A stretch of 64,000 nucleotides of DNA from NCBI GenBank assembly GCA_016719605.1, contig JADJYW010000016.1:62001-126000 (forward strand). Reading direction: 5' to 3'. Of this stretch, positions 8,054 through 15,996 are shown in pieces (position 1 is the stretch's first letter; every line of letters begins with the position of its first letter). The position numbers and the translations under genes are program-made. The notes beneath the pieces are model-generated. The model saw only the letters and a list, made by a program, of their open reading frames with translations, ran no database searches and had not been told where the DNA came from. Source of the stretch: Lewinellaceae bacterium (GTDB lineage: Bacteria > Bacteroidota > Bacteroidia > Chitinophagales > Saprospiraceae).

Positions 8054-9541
8054 ATGACGCGCATTATCCTCCTGATCGCCCTGATCGGCGGCTTGGCATT
8101 TGTGCAAAGCACAGCGGTGTCTTGCTCCAAATCCGCCACGGGCATCACCGACCCGACGGACACCATCAAGCCGCCTGTAAAACCGCCGTTTGATATCAAC
8201 ACGATCAACGACACCTACGCGGAGATTGCTTCGGTGGACCACGTTTATCAGTGGGGATCGCACAATGTGCACGACCCCTGCGTCATCAAGGACGGCGACT
8301 ATTTCTATTGCTACAACACCGACGTGGCCTACGGCGCGCAGGTGCGCCCGGGCATCCAGATTCGGCGCTCGAAGGACCTGATCGAATGGCAATTCTACGG
8401 CTGGGTGTTCAGCGGAATTCCCGCGCAGGGGGCGAATTACATCAAGCAGCAGGGAGGCACGCCCAACAATGGCCTCTGGGCGCCGTACGTCCTGAAGGTC
8501 GGCAACGAATTCCGGTTGTACTATTCCCTCTCGTCCACGCCCAAGCCCAGGCTGAGTGCTATCGGCCTGGCCACTGCGCCCACACCCGTCGGCCCCTGGA
8601 CGGAAAAAGGATTGGTCGTGACCTCCACCGATGACAACACCGTGCAAACCAACGCCATTGACCCCACGGTGGTCATTGACCCGCAGGGACAGCACTGGAT
8701 GTACTACGGCTCCGCGTGGGACGGCATTTATCTGTTAAAACTGAATCCGACGACGGGCCTCGCCGAAAACGGCGGCTCACGCGGTACCCGAATCTCGCAA
8801 CGCGGCTTCACGAGCGGACAACCGAACGGGAACATCGAGGGCGCAGAAATCATCTACAACGCCGAGCAAAACAAGTACTACCTGTTCATCGCCTACGACT
8901 GGCTCCAGACAAAATACAATGTTCGCGTCGGGCGCTCCGATTCCCCGCAAGGCCCATTTTACGATTTCAATGGCCGCGACATCAACATCGAAGAAGACCA
9001 CGGTCCCATGATTCTCGCCCCGTACCAGTTTGCCGGACACGGCGGCTATCAGGGTGTGGCGCACTGCGCGGTTTTTAAGGAAAACGGGCAGTACTTCATG
9101 GCGCACCAGGCCCGCCCGGCCATCAACAGTTATTTTATGAACCTGCACGTCCGCAAAATCCTGTGGATGCCCAACGGCTGGCCGGTCGTGTCGCCCCAGC
9201 GGTATGCCGCCACGGAGCAAACAGCCGTCGTACAACAAGACCTCGCCGGCGCCTGGGAATACATCCAACTGGGCTACCGTGTGGTGCCCGGCTACGCCAA
9301 CGAACAACTTTCGCCCGACCTGCAAGTAGCCGAACCCCTGACCTTAGCCGCCGACGGCAGCATCAACGGAAACCCCGGAAACCAGTGGACCTACACCGCC
9401 CCGCTACTCGAACTCCGCTGGGCCGACGGCCGCACCGATCAGGTACTTGTGGAACGCGGGCGCGACTGGGAAAACAAACGCCCCTGTCTCATTTTCGCCG
9501 GTTTGAACGGCGCGGGAACAGCGGTGTGGGGGAAGAGGTGA
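8054..9541 (+). CDS. GH43 family arabinan endo-1,5-alpha-L-arabinanase-like lipoprotein
   Basis: A glycoside hydrolase family 43 enzyme predicted to cut the alpha-1,5-linked arabinan backbone. The 495-residue protein starts with a signal ending in STAVSCSK, a probable lipoprotein cysteine, so it is likely surface or periplasm anchored. The five-bladed propeller catalytic residues can be placed: the base Asp74 in VHDPCVI, the pKa-tuning Asp203 in NAIDPTVV, and the acid Glu262 in GNIEGAEII. A C-terminal beta-sandwich extension follows residue ~380. The ATG at 8054 gives a proper signal peptide. An upstream in-frame extension only reads through the hairpin and was not used. The exact substrate is inferred from the locus. 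Confidence 0.9.
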   Translation: MTRIILLIALIGGLAFVQSTAVSCSKSATGITDPTDTIKPPVKPPFDINTINDTYAEIASVDHVYQWGSHNVHDPCVIKDGDYFYCYNTDVAYGAQVRPGIQIRRSKDLIEWQFYGWVFSGIPAQGANYIKQQGGTPNNGLWAPYVLKVGNEFRLYYSLSSTPKPRLSAIGLATAPTPVGPWTEKGLVVTSTDDNTVQTNAIDPTVVIDPQGQHWMYYGSAWDGIYLLKLNPTTGLAENGGSRGTRISQRGFTSGQPNGNIEGAEIIYNAEQNKYYLFIAYDWLQTKYNVRVGRSDSPQGPFYDFNGRDINIEEDHGPMILAPYQFAGHGGYQGVAHCAVFKENGQYFMAHQARPAINSYFMNLHVRKILWMPNGWPVVSPQRYAATEQTAVVQQDLAGAWEYIQLGYRVVPGYANEQLSPDLQVAEPLTLAADGSINGNPGNQWTYTAPLLELRWADGRTDQVLVERGRDWENKRPCLIFAGLNGAGTAVWGKR

Positions 9542-9575
9542 GGTGTTTGGGTGTTTTAGTGTTTGGGTGTTTTAG
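9541..9575. repeat. GTGTTTGGGTGTTTTAG direct repeat
   Basis: Two tandem copies of a 17-base word follow the GH43 stop codon. The word belongs to the same vocabulary as 7959-8023 and 10098-10200. It overlaps the end of the minus-strand four-helix-bundle gene and encodes its last residues, TKTPKH. Confidence 0.75.
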
Positions 9576-9930
9576 TCAGATGGCGAATCCAGCCAAGGGT
9601 TAAGTTGAGTGTGGTTTCCGTCAGTTTACTTAAATGGATTAATTGCTCTGTGGACAGATAATTGACATCCTCCAGTACATAAAGCATACTCTTAACTTCA
9701 AAAGTTGACGCTTTGGCAATATCATAAAATCGCAAACTGTCTTTGTCGCCAAATCTACCGAACCCTTCTGCAAGGTTGTTCATAACGGAAAGTGCAGCAC
9801 GTTTGATTTGGCTTTTTGTATCCCAGTCTCTGGATAATTCACCCGTTTGAGCATATTCGTAAACGGTTTTTACGAGAATTCTCGCGGCCTTCCAACATTC
9901 AAGTTCCTCGAATCTCTTGATAGGTTCCAT
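9556..9930 (-). CDS. Four-helix-bundle protein (23S rRNA intervening-sequence protein family)
   Basis: This 124-residue protein matches the small four-helix-bundle family often named 'S23' or IVP. Family signatures are FEELECWKAAR near the N-terminus, the SQIKRAALSVMNNLAEGFGR helix, and FYDIAKASTFEVKSML. Members are widespread in Bacteroidota, occur singly in intergenic regions or in rRNA intervening sequences, and have no settled function. It is the only minus-strand gene inside the arabinose locus, which suggests later insertion between GH43 and GH51. Its last residues come from the simple-repeat word at 9556-9575, so the natural C-terminus may have been altered. Confidence 0.85.
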   Translation of the reverse strand: MEPIKRFEELECWKAARILVKTVYEYAQTGELSRDWDTKSQIKRAALSVMNNLAEGFGRFGDKDSLRFYDIAKASTFEVKSMLYVLEDVNYLSTEQLIHLSKLTETTLNLTLGWIRHLTKTPKH

Positions 9931-10058
9931 GTAGCATCCAATTTAATTGTGTGAAAAAAATAAGACCACAAACCTGCGAATCATTTTATTTTTTATAAAA
10001 CAAAATGATTTAAAACAAGATATTTTTTTAAATTTAATACAACCTGTTTGGGGGGCGT

Positions 10059-10200
10059 GCTTCCGTGTTTGAGTGTTTTTGTGCCTTCGTCAACCATGAA
10101 AACACCCAAACACGAAAGCACGAAAACACCCAAACACGAAAGCACGAAAACACCCAAACACGAAAGCACCAAAACACCAAAAAACACCCAAACACATTAA
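10059..10200. repeat. 24-bp tandem repeat with inverted partner, upstream of GH51
   Basis: Three exact 24-base units lie at 10098-10121, 10122-10145 and 10146-10169, followed by a degraded unit to ~10195. The reverse-complement word GTGCTTCCGTGTTTGAGTG at ~10060-10090 lets the region fold into a hairpin. There are no unique spacers, so this is not a CRISPR array. The gap 9931-10205 holds only this repeat and an AT-rich stretch with one AraR-like half-site (TGTGT at 9948). Confidence 0.88.
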
Positions 10201-10205
10201 AAAAC

Positions 10206-12164
10206 ATGAAAAACACACTCTTCGCAGCCTTTCTCCTGCTCGCCGCCTTGGGCCAGGCCCAAACACCCGCCGTTTTTAACGTGTCCGTGGACAAACCCGG
10301 CGCTGAAGTGCAACCCACGATGTGGGGCATCTTTTTTGAAGACATCAACCTCGGCGCCGACGGCGGCTTGTATGCCGAACTGGTAAAAAACCGCTCGTTT
10401 GAATTTTATACGCCGCTCATGGGCTGGAAAGAGGAAAAATCCGGCGACAGCGCGGGCAGCTTGATTGTGCAGAACAGAGGCGGAAAAAACGCCGCCAACC
10501 CGCGGTATTTGCGCGCAACAGCCAAAGCCGGCAAATATGGTTTTTCCAACGAAGGCTTTCGGGGCATGGGCATCCGGGCCGGCGAAACCTACGATTTCTC
10601 CGTGTGGACACGCCAGGCCGGCGAGCAACCCGTACGGCTGAACATTGAATTGCGCACACCCGCCGGCGAGGTCATCGGCACGGCCGCACTGGCGCCGTCC
10701 GGTAAAGACTGGAAAAAAGAAAAAGTCAGTTTCACCGCCACGGCCACCGAGCCTAAAGCAAAATTGTACATCTGGCTGGACAACCCGGGCGCGGTTGATC
10801 TCGACATGATTTCCCTGTTCCCACGGACAACCTGGAAAAATCGTCCCGGCGGTATGCGCGCCGATCTGGTACAATTACTCGCCGACCTGAAGCCGGGATT
10901 TTTTCGCTTCCCCGGCGGCTGTATCGTCGAAGGCCGCGAACTCGCCACCCGATACCAGTGGAAAAAAACCATGGGCAACGTGGAAGACCGCGAACTCATC
11001 GTCAACCGCTGGAATACCGAGTTTGCGCACCGCCCTACACCCGACTATTTCCAGAGTTTCGGCCTTGGCTTTTATGAATACTTCCAGCTCGCCGAAGACA
11101 TCGGCGCCGAACCCCTGCCCATCCTCAACTGCGGCATGGCCTGCCAGTTCAATACCTCCGAAGTGGTGCCGCTCGACCAGCTCGATCCCTATATCCAGGA
11201 CGCGCTCGACCTCATCGAATTTGCCAACGGCCCCGTCACTACCGCCTGGGGCAAACTCCGCGCCGACCTCGGCCACCCGGCGCCGTTCAACCTCAAACTG
11301 CTCGGCGTGGGCAATGAGCAGTGGGGTGAGCAATATGTGGAGCGGCACAAAATTTTCACCAAAGCCATCAAAGACAAATACCCCGATATCCGCCTCATCT
11401 CGGCCGTAGGCCCGTTTCCCGACGGGGAGCAGTTTGACTATTTGTCCAAGGAAATGACGGCGTTGAAAGCCGAAATTGTGGACGAGCACTACTACCGCAA
11501 CCCGGAGTGGTTTTTGCAAAACGCCGGCCGGTACGACCGGTATGACCGCTCCGGCCCGCGCGTTTTCGCCGGCGAGTATGCTGCCCAAAGTGTGGCCGTG
11601 GTCAGCCCCGACAATAAAAACAACTGGCGCTGCGCCATTGCCGAGGCGGCTTTTATGACCGGTCTGGAGCGCAATGCCGACCTGATCCAGATGGCTTCCT
11701 ACGCACCGCTTTTTGCCCACACCGAAGGCTGGCAATGGACGCCCAACCTGATCTGGTTCGACAATTTGCGGGCTTTCGGTACGCCGAACTACTACGTCCA
11801 GAAGATATTTTCCACGAACCGCGGCGACAAGGTGCTGCCTATCCTGTATCAAAATGCTGCGGCTGCCGGCCAGGACGGTCTGTACGCATCCGCCACATTC
11901 GACCAGGCTACGGGCGAGGTCATTGTAAAAATTGTGAACACCACTGCTGCCGCCAAAAACACCGAAATCCGCCTCGACGGGTGGAAAAAAACAAGCGGCT
12001 CGGGCAAGTTGTCCGTCCTGCGCAGCGATAGCCCCGAGGCCGTCAATTCGCTCGACCAGCCTACCCGTATCAGTCCGGCAGAACAAGCCATCGAGGTGAA
12101 AGACAAAAAAGTAGCCCTCGTATTGGCGGCCGGTTCGGTATCCGTCATTCGAGTAAAAAACTGA
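10206..12164 (+). CDS. GH51 alpha-L-arabinofuranosidase (with N-terminal carbohydrate-binding-like domain)
   Basis: This enzyme removes alpha-L-arabinofuranosyl side chains or ends from arabinan and arabinoxylan. The 652-residue protein begins with a signal peptide ending in LGQAQ. It has an inserted beta-sandwich (about 115-205) before the (beta/alpha)8 barrel. The acid/base is Glu371 in LLGVGNEQWGEQY and the nucleophile is Glu457 in FAGEYAAQ. A C-terminal beta domain follows (NTTAAAKNTEIRL). The start at 10206 gives the signal peptide; a longer in-frame start at 10065 only translates the 24-base repeat. A second, shorter GH51 gene at 18529 suggests divided substrate preference. Confidence 0.93.
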   Translation: MKNTLFAAFLLLAALGQAQTPAVFNVSVDKPGAEVQPTMWGIFFEDINLGADGGLYAELVKNRSFEFYTPLMGWKEEKSGDSAGSLIVQNRGGKNAANPRYLRATAKAGKYGFSNEGFRGMGIRAGETYDFSVWTRQAGEQPVRLNIELRTPAGEVIGTAALAPSGKDWKKEKVSFTATATEPKAKLYIWLDNPGAVDLDMISLFPRTTWKNRPGGMRADLVQLLADLKPGFFRFPGGCIVEGRELATRYQWKKTMGNVEDRELIVNRWNTEFAHRPTPDYFQSFGLGFYEYFQLAEDIGAEPLPILNCGMACQFNTSEVVPLDQLDPYIQDALDLIEFANGPVTTAWGKLRADLGHPAPFNLKLLGVGNEQWGEQYVERHKIFTKAIKDKYPDIRLISAVGPFPDGEQFDYLSKEMTALKAEIVDEHYYRNPEWFLQNAGRYDRYDRSGPRVFAGEYAAQSVAVVSPDNKNNWRCAIAEAAFMTGLERNADLIQMASYAPLFAHTEGWQWTPNLIWFDNLRAFGTPNYYVQKIFSTNRGDKVLPILYQNAAAAGQDGLYASATFDQATGEVIVKIVNTTAAAKNTEIRLDGWKKTSGSGKLSVLRSDSPEAVNSLDQPTRISPAEQAIEVKDKKVALVLAAGSVSVIRVKN

Positions 12165-12169
12165 CCGAC

Positions 12170-12577
12170 ATGAAAAACGTCTGGCCCAATGCGTGCCCGG
12201 ATGCCGATATGTTACAGATCGGCAAACTCTCGAAACGCGGCCCCGTCGGGCCGGAGCGGTTCAGCCTGCTGACCAACGATGAGGTGATCGCGGTGAACCA
12301 GCGGGGGTACGCTGCCCGGCAACTGTTTCGGCGCGACAGCGTATGCGTGTGGGTTTCCCAAAATCCCGATTCGCCGGATTTGAACGTCGCGTTTTTCAAC
12401 CTTTCAGAAAATGAAAAAGAAGTGCCTGTGTCGCTTGCAGAATTAGGTTTGACAAATGGGGCATACATTGCCCGTGATTTGTGGGCCAAGCGCGCTTCAG
12501 CCAATTTTTCCAACACGTTTTCACCTAAAGTCAAGCCGCACGGCGCCCGCCTTTTCCGAATCCAACCCAAACACTAA
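12170..12577 (+). pseudogene. Remnant of a GH27 alpha-galactosidase / beta-L-arabinopyranosidase-type enzyme
   Basis: The 135-residue frame starts with a piece of the GH27 barrel (PDADMLQIGKLSKRGPVGPER), jumps directly to LLTNDEVIAVNQRGYAARQLF, and continues through the C-terminal beta domain with ARDLWAKR. In intact GH27 proteins tens of residues separate the two barrel pieces and about 250 residues precede the first one, including the catalytic aspartates. So the N-terminal barrel is missing and an internal deletion is present. It lies five bases after the GH51 stop and 27 before araA. A short expressed C-terminal protein is possible, but it cannot be an active hydrolase. Confidence 0.75.
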
Positions 12578-12604
12578 ACCCCCTAAACACAAAAAAACAT
12601 CAAC

Positions 12605-14095
12605 ATGCTCGACTTAAAAACATTGGACATTTGGTTTGTTACCGGCAGCCAGCACCTGTACGGAGAAGAAACCCTCCGGCAAGTGGCGGAGCACGCCCGG
12701 ACCATCGCCGGCGCGCTGGATACTGCGGAAAAAATCCCCGTCCACGTCGTTTTCAAACCCGTGGTCAAAACCCCCGACGAAATATACCACCTCTGTCAGG
12801 CCGCCAACACCGACCCGAACTGTATCGGTATCGTAGCGTGGATGCACACGTTTTCACCCGCCAAAATGTGGATTCGCGGTTTGCAAAGCCTGCAAAAACC
12901 CTTGTGCCATTTGCACACGCAGTTTAACCGCGACATTCCCTGGAGCAACATTGACATGGATTTTATGAACCTGAACCAATCGGCGCACGGCGACCGCGAG
13001 TTCGGATTCATGGCCTCGCGCCTGCGCATGAACCGCAAAGTGGTCGTCGGGCACTGGCAAGACCCCGCCGTGCAGACCCGTCTTGAGGTGTGGGCGCGCG
13101 CGGCGGCAGCCCGGCACGACTGGCAAGGTGCCCGATTCGCGCGTTTTGGCGACAACATGCGCCAGGTGGCTGTCACCGAGGGCGACAAGGTGGAAGCTGA
13201 AATCAAATTCGGCTATTCGGTCAACGGCTACGGGGTCGGCGACCTGACGAAAAGTATGCAGGCAGTGTCCGATGCGGCGATTGATCAAATCATTGCCGAG
13301 TACGAGGCTGCGTACCAACTCGCCGATTCGCTGCGCAAAGGCGGCGCTGCGCATGCTGCGCTGCGCGAAGCCGCTCGCATTGAAATCGGCTTGCGGCATT
13401 TCCTCGAAGCGGGCGGTTTCAAAGGCTACACCAACACGTTCGAGGATTTGCACGGCATGGCGCAACTGCCCGGCATTGCCACCCAGCGGCTCATGGCCGA
13501 GGGCTATGGTTTTGGCGCTGAAGGCGACTGGAAAACGGCGGCACTCGTGCGGGCGGCCAAAGTCATGGCAGCAGGTTTGCCCGGCGGCAACTCGTTCATG
13601 GAGGATTACACCTACCATTTCGACCCGCAAAACAGCCTCGTGCTCGGGGCGCACATGCTCGAAATTTGTCCGTCCATCGCCTCCGGCAAACCCGCTTGCG
13701 AGGTGCATCCGCTGGGCATCGGTGGCAAAGCCGACCCCGTTCGGCTCGTGTTCGACGCCCCCGGCGGCCCGGCGCTGAACGCTTCCATGATTGACATGGG
13801 CAACCGTTTTCGCCTGCTGATCAACGAAGTGGAAGCCGTGGCGCCTGTTGAAAAACTACCCAAACTGCCTGTTGCCCGTGTGTTGTGGAAACCCCTGCCC
13901 GACCTGAATACAGCTTGTGCAGCGTGGATTTACGCCGGCGGCGCACACCACACCGTGTTCAGTCAAAACCTGACGACCGAGCATTTTGAGGATTTTGCCG
14001 ACATGTTCGGCATCGAATTGACCGTCATTGATTCCAAAACCGACCTGCGGCAGTTCCGTTCGGACCTGCGCCTGGGAGAAGTTTATTACAAATAA
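12605..14095 (+). CDS. araA: L-arabinose isomerase
   Basis: Converts L-arabinose to L-ribulose in the cytoplasm, using a divalent metal. The 496-residue length is normal. The N-terminus DIWFVTGSQHLYGEE is the family signature. Active-site features include Glu333 in NSFMEDYTYHF, the following His in GAHMLEICPS, and the late His pair in GGAHHTVFSQ. It is followed after only four bases by araB, so the two are co-transcribed. The coding frame is intact. Confidence 0.97.
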   Translation: MLDLKTLDIWFVTGSQHLYGEETLRQVAEHARTIAGALDTAEKIPVHVVFKPVVKTPDEIYHLCQAANTDPNCIGIVAWMHTFSPAKMWIRGLQSLQKPLCHLHTQFNRDIPWSNIDMDFMNLNQSAHGDREFGFMASRLRMNRKVVVGHWQDPAVQTRLEVWARAAAARHDWQGARFARFGDNMRQVAVTEGDKVEAEIKFGYSVNGYGVGDLTKSMQAVSDAAIDQIIAEYEAAYQLADSLRKGGAAHAALREAARIEIGLRHFLEAGGFKGYTNTFEDLHGMAQLPGIATQRLMAEGYGFGAEGDWKTAALVRAAKVMAAGLPGGNSFMEDYTYHFDPQNSLVLGAHMLEICPSIASGKPACEVHPLGIGGKADPVRLVFDAPGGPALNASMIDMGNRFRLLINEVEAVAPVEKLPKLPVARVLWKPLPDLNTACAAWIYAGGAHHTVFSQNLTTEHFEDFADMFGIELTVIDSKTDLRQFRSDLRLGEVYYK

Positions 14096-14099
14096 AAAG

Positions 14100-15725
14100 A
14101 TGCAATACGTCATAGGTTTAGACTACGGCACCGACTCGGTGCGTGCCCTCATTGCCGACACGGCCGACGGGCGCGAGGTGGCTTCCGCCGTTTTTTACTA
14201 CCCGCGCTGGAAGGCCGGGAAATACTGCGATCCCGCGGCATCGCAGTTCCGCCAGCATCCGCTGGACTATCTGGAAGGGCTGGAAAATTCCATCAAAATG
14301 GCGCTCGCACAGGCGCCCGCCGATGTGGCCGCCAACGTCGTCGGCATTTCGGTGGACACTACCGGCTCCACGCCTGTGGCGGTGGATCAGGCGGGTACGC
14401 CGCTGGCTTTGTTACCCGAGTTTGGGGAAAATCCGAACGCGATGTTTATCCTCTGGAAAGACCATACGGCCAATGCCGAAGCCGACGAGATCAACGCGCT
14501 GGCCCGGCGGTGGGACACGGATTTTACCCAATACGTCGGCGGGATTTACTCTTCCGAGTGGTTTTGGGCTAAAATCCTGCACACCCTGCGCGCCGACGAG
14601 CGGGTGCGCCGGGCGGCATTTTCCTGGGTGGAACATTGCGACTGGATTTCGGCGGTGCTCACCGGCAATACCGACCCGCTGCAATTGCGGCGCTCGCGTT
14701 GCGCGGCCGGCCACAAAGCCATGTGGCACGAAGAATTCGAGGGACTGCCCAGCGAGGCATTTCTGGCGCGGCTCGATCCGCTGCTGTCCGGCCTGCGCGA
14801 GCGGCTGTTTCGCCATACCTACACGGCCGACACCCCGATGGGGAAAATTGCTCCGGAATGGGCAGCACGGCTGGGCTTGTCCCAACAGATCGTCATCGGC
14901 ATCGGCGCGTTCGACGCGCACACGGGGGCGGTTGGCGCCGGCATCGAGCCGTATTCGCTGGTGCGGGTGATGGGCACCTCCACTTGCGATATGCTCACGG
15001 CGCCCAACGAGGAAGTTGGTAACCTGCTCATCCGCGGCATCTGCGGGCAGGTGGACGGATCTATTTTGCCCGGCATGCTCGGTATGGAGGCCGGCCAGTC
15101 GGCGTTTGGCGACGTGTATGCCTGGTTTCAAAACTTGCTGGCCTTTCCCCTGCGCACGTTTTTGAGTGCGGAGGAGGCTGAAAAAATTTCGGAGAAAATC
15201 ATACCTGCCTTGTCGGAACAGGCGGCTGCGCTGCCGGTGACCGAACACGACCCGGTCGCGCTCGACTGGTTCAACGGCCGCCGCACGCCCGATGCCAACC
15301 ACACGCTGAAAGGCGCCATCACCGGTCTGAATCTCGGAACCGACGCCCCCAAAGTATTCAAAGCCCTGGTGGAGGCCACGGCATTTGGGGCCAAACGCAT
15401 TGTGGAGCGGTTCCAGTCCGAGGGCGTTCCCATCCGGCAGGTTATCGGGATCGGCGGCGTGTCGCGGAAGTCGCCATTTGTGATGCAAACCCTTGCCAAT
15501 GTGCTGAACATGCCGATCAAAATAGCGCAGTCCGAGCAGGCTTGTGCGCTCGGTGCAGCGATTTGCGCGGCTACGGCGGCGGGCGTTTACCCCAGCATGT
15601 CGGACGCGCAGGCAGCTATGGCTTCGGGTTACGACGCGGAGTTTCACCCGCAGCCGTACCAGGTGGCGGTGTATGAAAAACTGTACAAGCGGTATGTGGA
15701 ATTGGGGGAGTTTGTGGAAGGGTAG
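14100..15725 (+). CDS. araB: Ribulokinase (FGGY carbohydrate kinase)
   Basis: Phosphorylates L-ribulose to L-ribulose 5-phosphate. The 541-residue protein has the FGGY-kinase phosphate loop GLDYGTDSVRALIAD at the N-terminus and the second-domain motifs GIGAFDAHTGAVGAG, MGTSTCDML and IIGIGGVSRKSPFVMQTL (written here as VIGIGGVSRKSP). The ATG at 14100 is four bases after the araA stop. An upstream in-frame start inside araA was rejected. The gene ends 45 bases before a 180-bp inverted-repeat element. Confidence 0.95.
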   Translation: MQYVIGLDYGTDSVRALIADTADGREVASAVFYYPRWKAGKYCDPAASQFRQHPLDYLEGLENSIKMALAQAPADVAANVVGISVDTTGSTPVAVDQAGTPLALLPEFGENPNAMFILWKDHTANAEADEINALARRWDTDFTQYVGGIYSSEWFWAKILHTLRADERVRRAAFSWVEHCDWISAVLTGNTDPLQLRRSRCAAGHKAMWHEEFEGLPSEAFLARLDPLLSGLRERLFRHTYTADTPMGKIAPEWAARLGLSQQIVIGIGAFDAHTGAVGAGIEPYSLVRVMGTSTCDMLTAPNEEVGNLLIRGICGQVDGSILPGMLGMEAGQSAFGDVYAWFQNLLAFPLRTFLSAEEAEKISEKIIPALSEQAAALPVTEHDPVALDWFNGRRTPDANHTLKGAITGLNLGTDAPKVFKALVEATAFGAKRIVERFQSEGVPIRQVIGIGGVSRKSPFVMQTLANVLNMPIKIAQSEQACALGAAICAATAAGVYPSMSDAQAAMASGYDAEFHPQPYQVAVYEKLYKRYVELGEFVEG

Positions 15726-15770
15726 AAGGTTTTGATTTTAAAATACATTACTGGACATTTTTAGAATGAG

Positions 15771-15950
15771 GAGGCTGTCTCATAAGTCCGCACCGTATTG
15801 CGCCGTTGACAGGCGAATTCATTTTTTGACAGGATAAAAAGGATTTACAGGATTTTCGGCGACGGAGTCGCCTCATTTATCCTGTAAATCTTGTAAATCC
15901 TGTCTGAAAAAAATCAATTCCCGTCAAAGCCATGCTTTTGAGACAGCCTC
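15771..15950. mobile_element. 180-bp MITE-like element, copy 1
   Basis: Terminal inverted repeats GAGGCTGTCTCATAAG and (reverse complement at the other end) GAGGCTGTCTCAAAAG enclose an imperfect palindrome with the central hairpin GGCGACGGAGTCGCC. No coding frame is present, so it would need a transposase in trans. By eye it is identical, in reverse orientation, to 22586-22765. A diverged third copy is at 35108. An outer pair CTGGACATTTTT (~15751) / AAAAATGTCCAG (~15966) flanks this copy, hinting at a larger original element. Confidence 0.85.
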
Positions 15951-15996
15951 CTGGATGCCGAAAGACAAAAATGTCCAGAAAAAATACATCATAAAT

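Noticed and set aside
10098..10169. Possible CRISPR array (three 24-bp units)
   Set aside because: The units are contiguous with no unique spacers, and no cas gene is present.
10065..10205. Longer N-terminus for the GH51 protein, made of repeated HENTQTRK
   Set aside because: It is a translation of the 24-bp tandem repeat; the internal ATG at 10206 starts a proper signal peptide.
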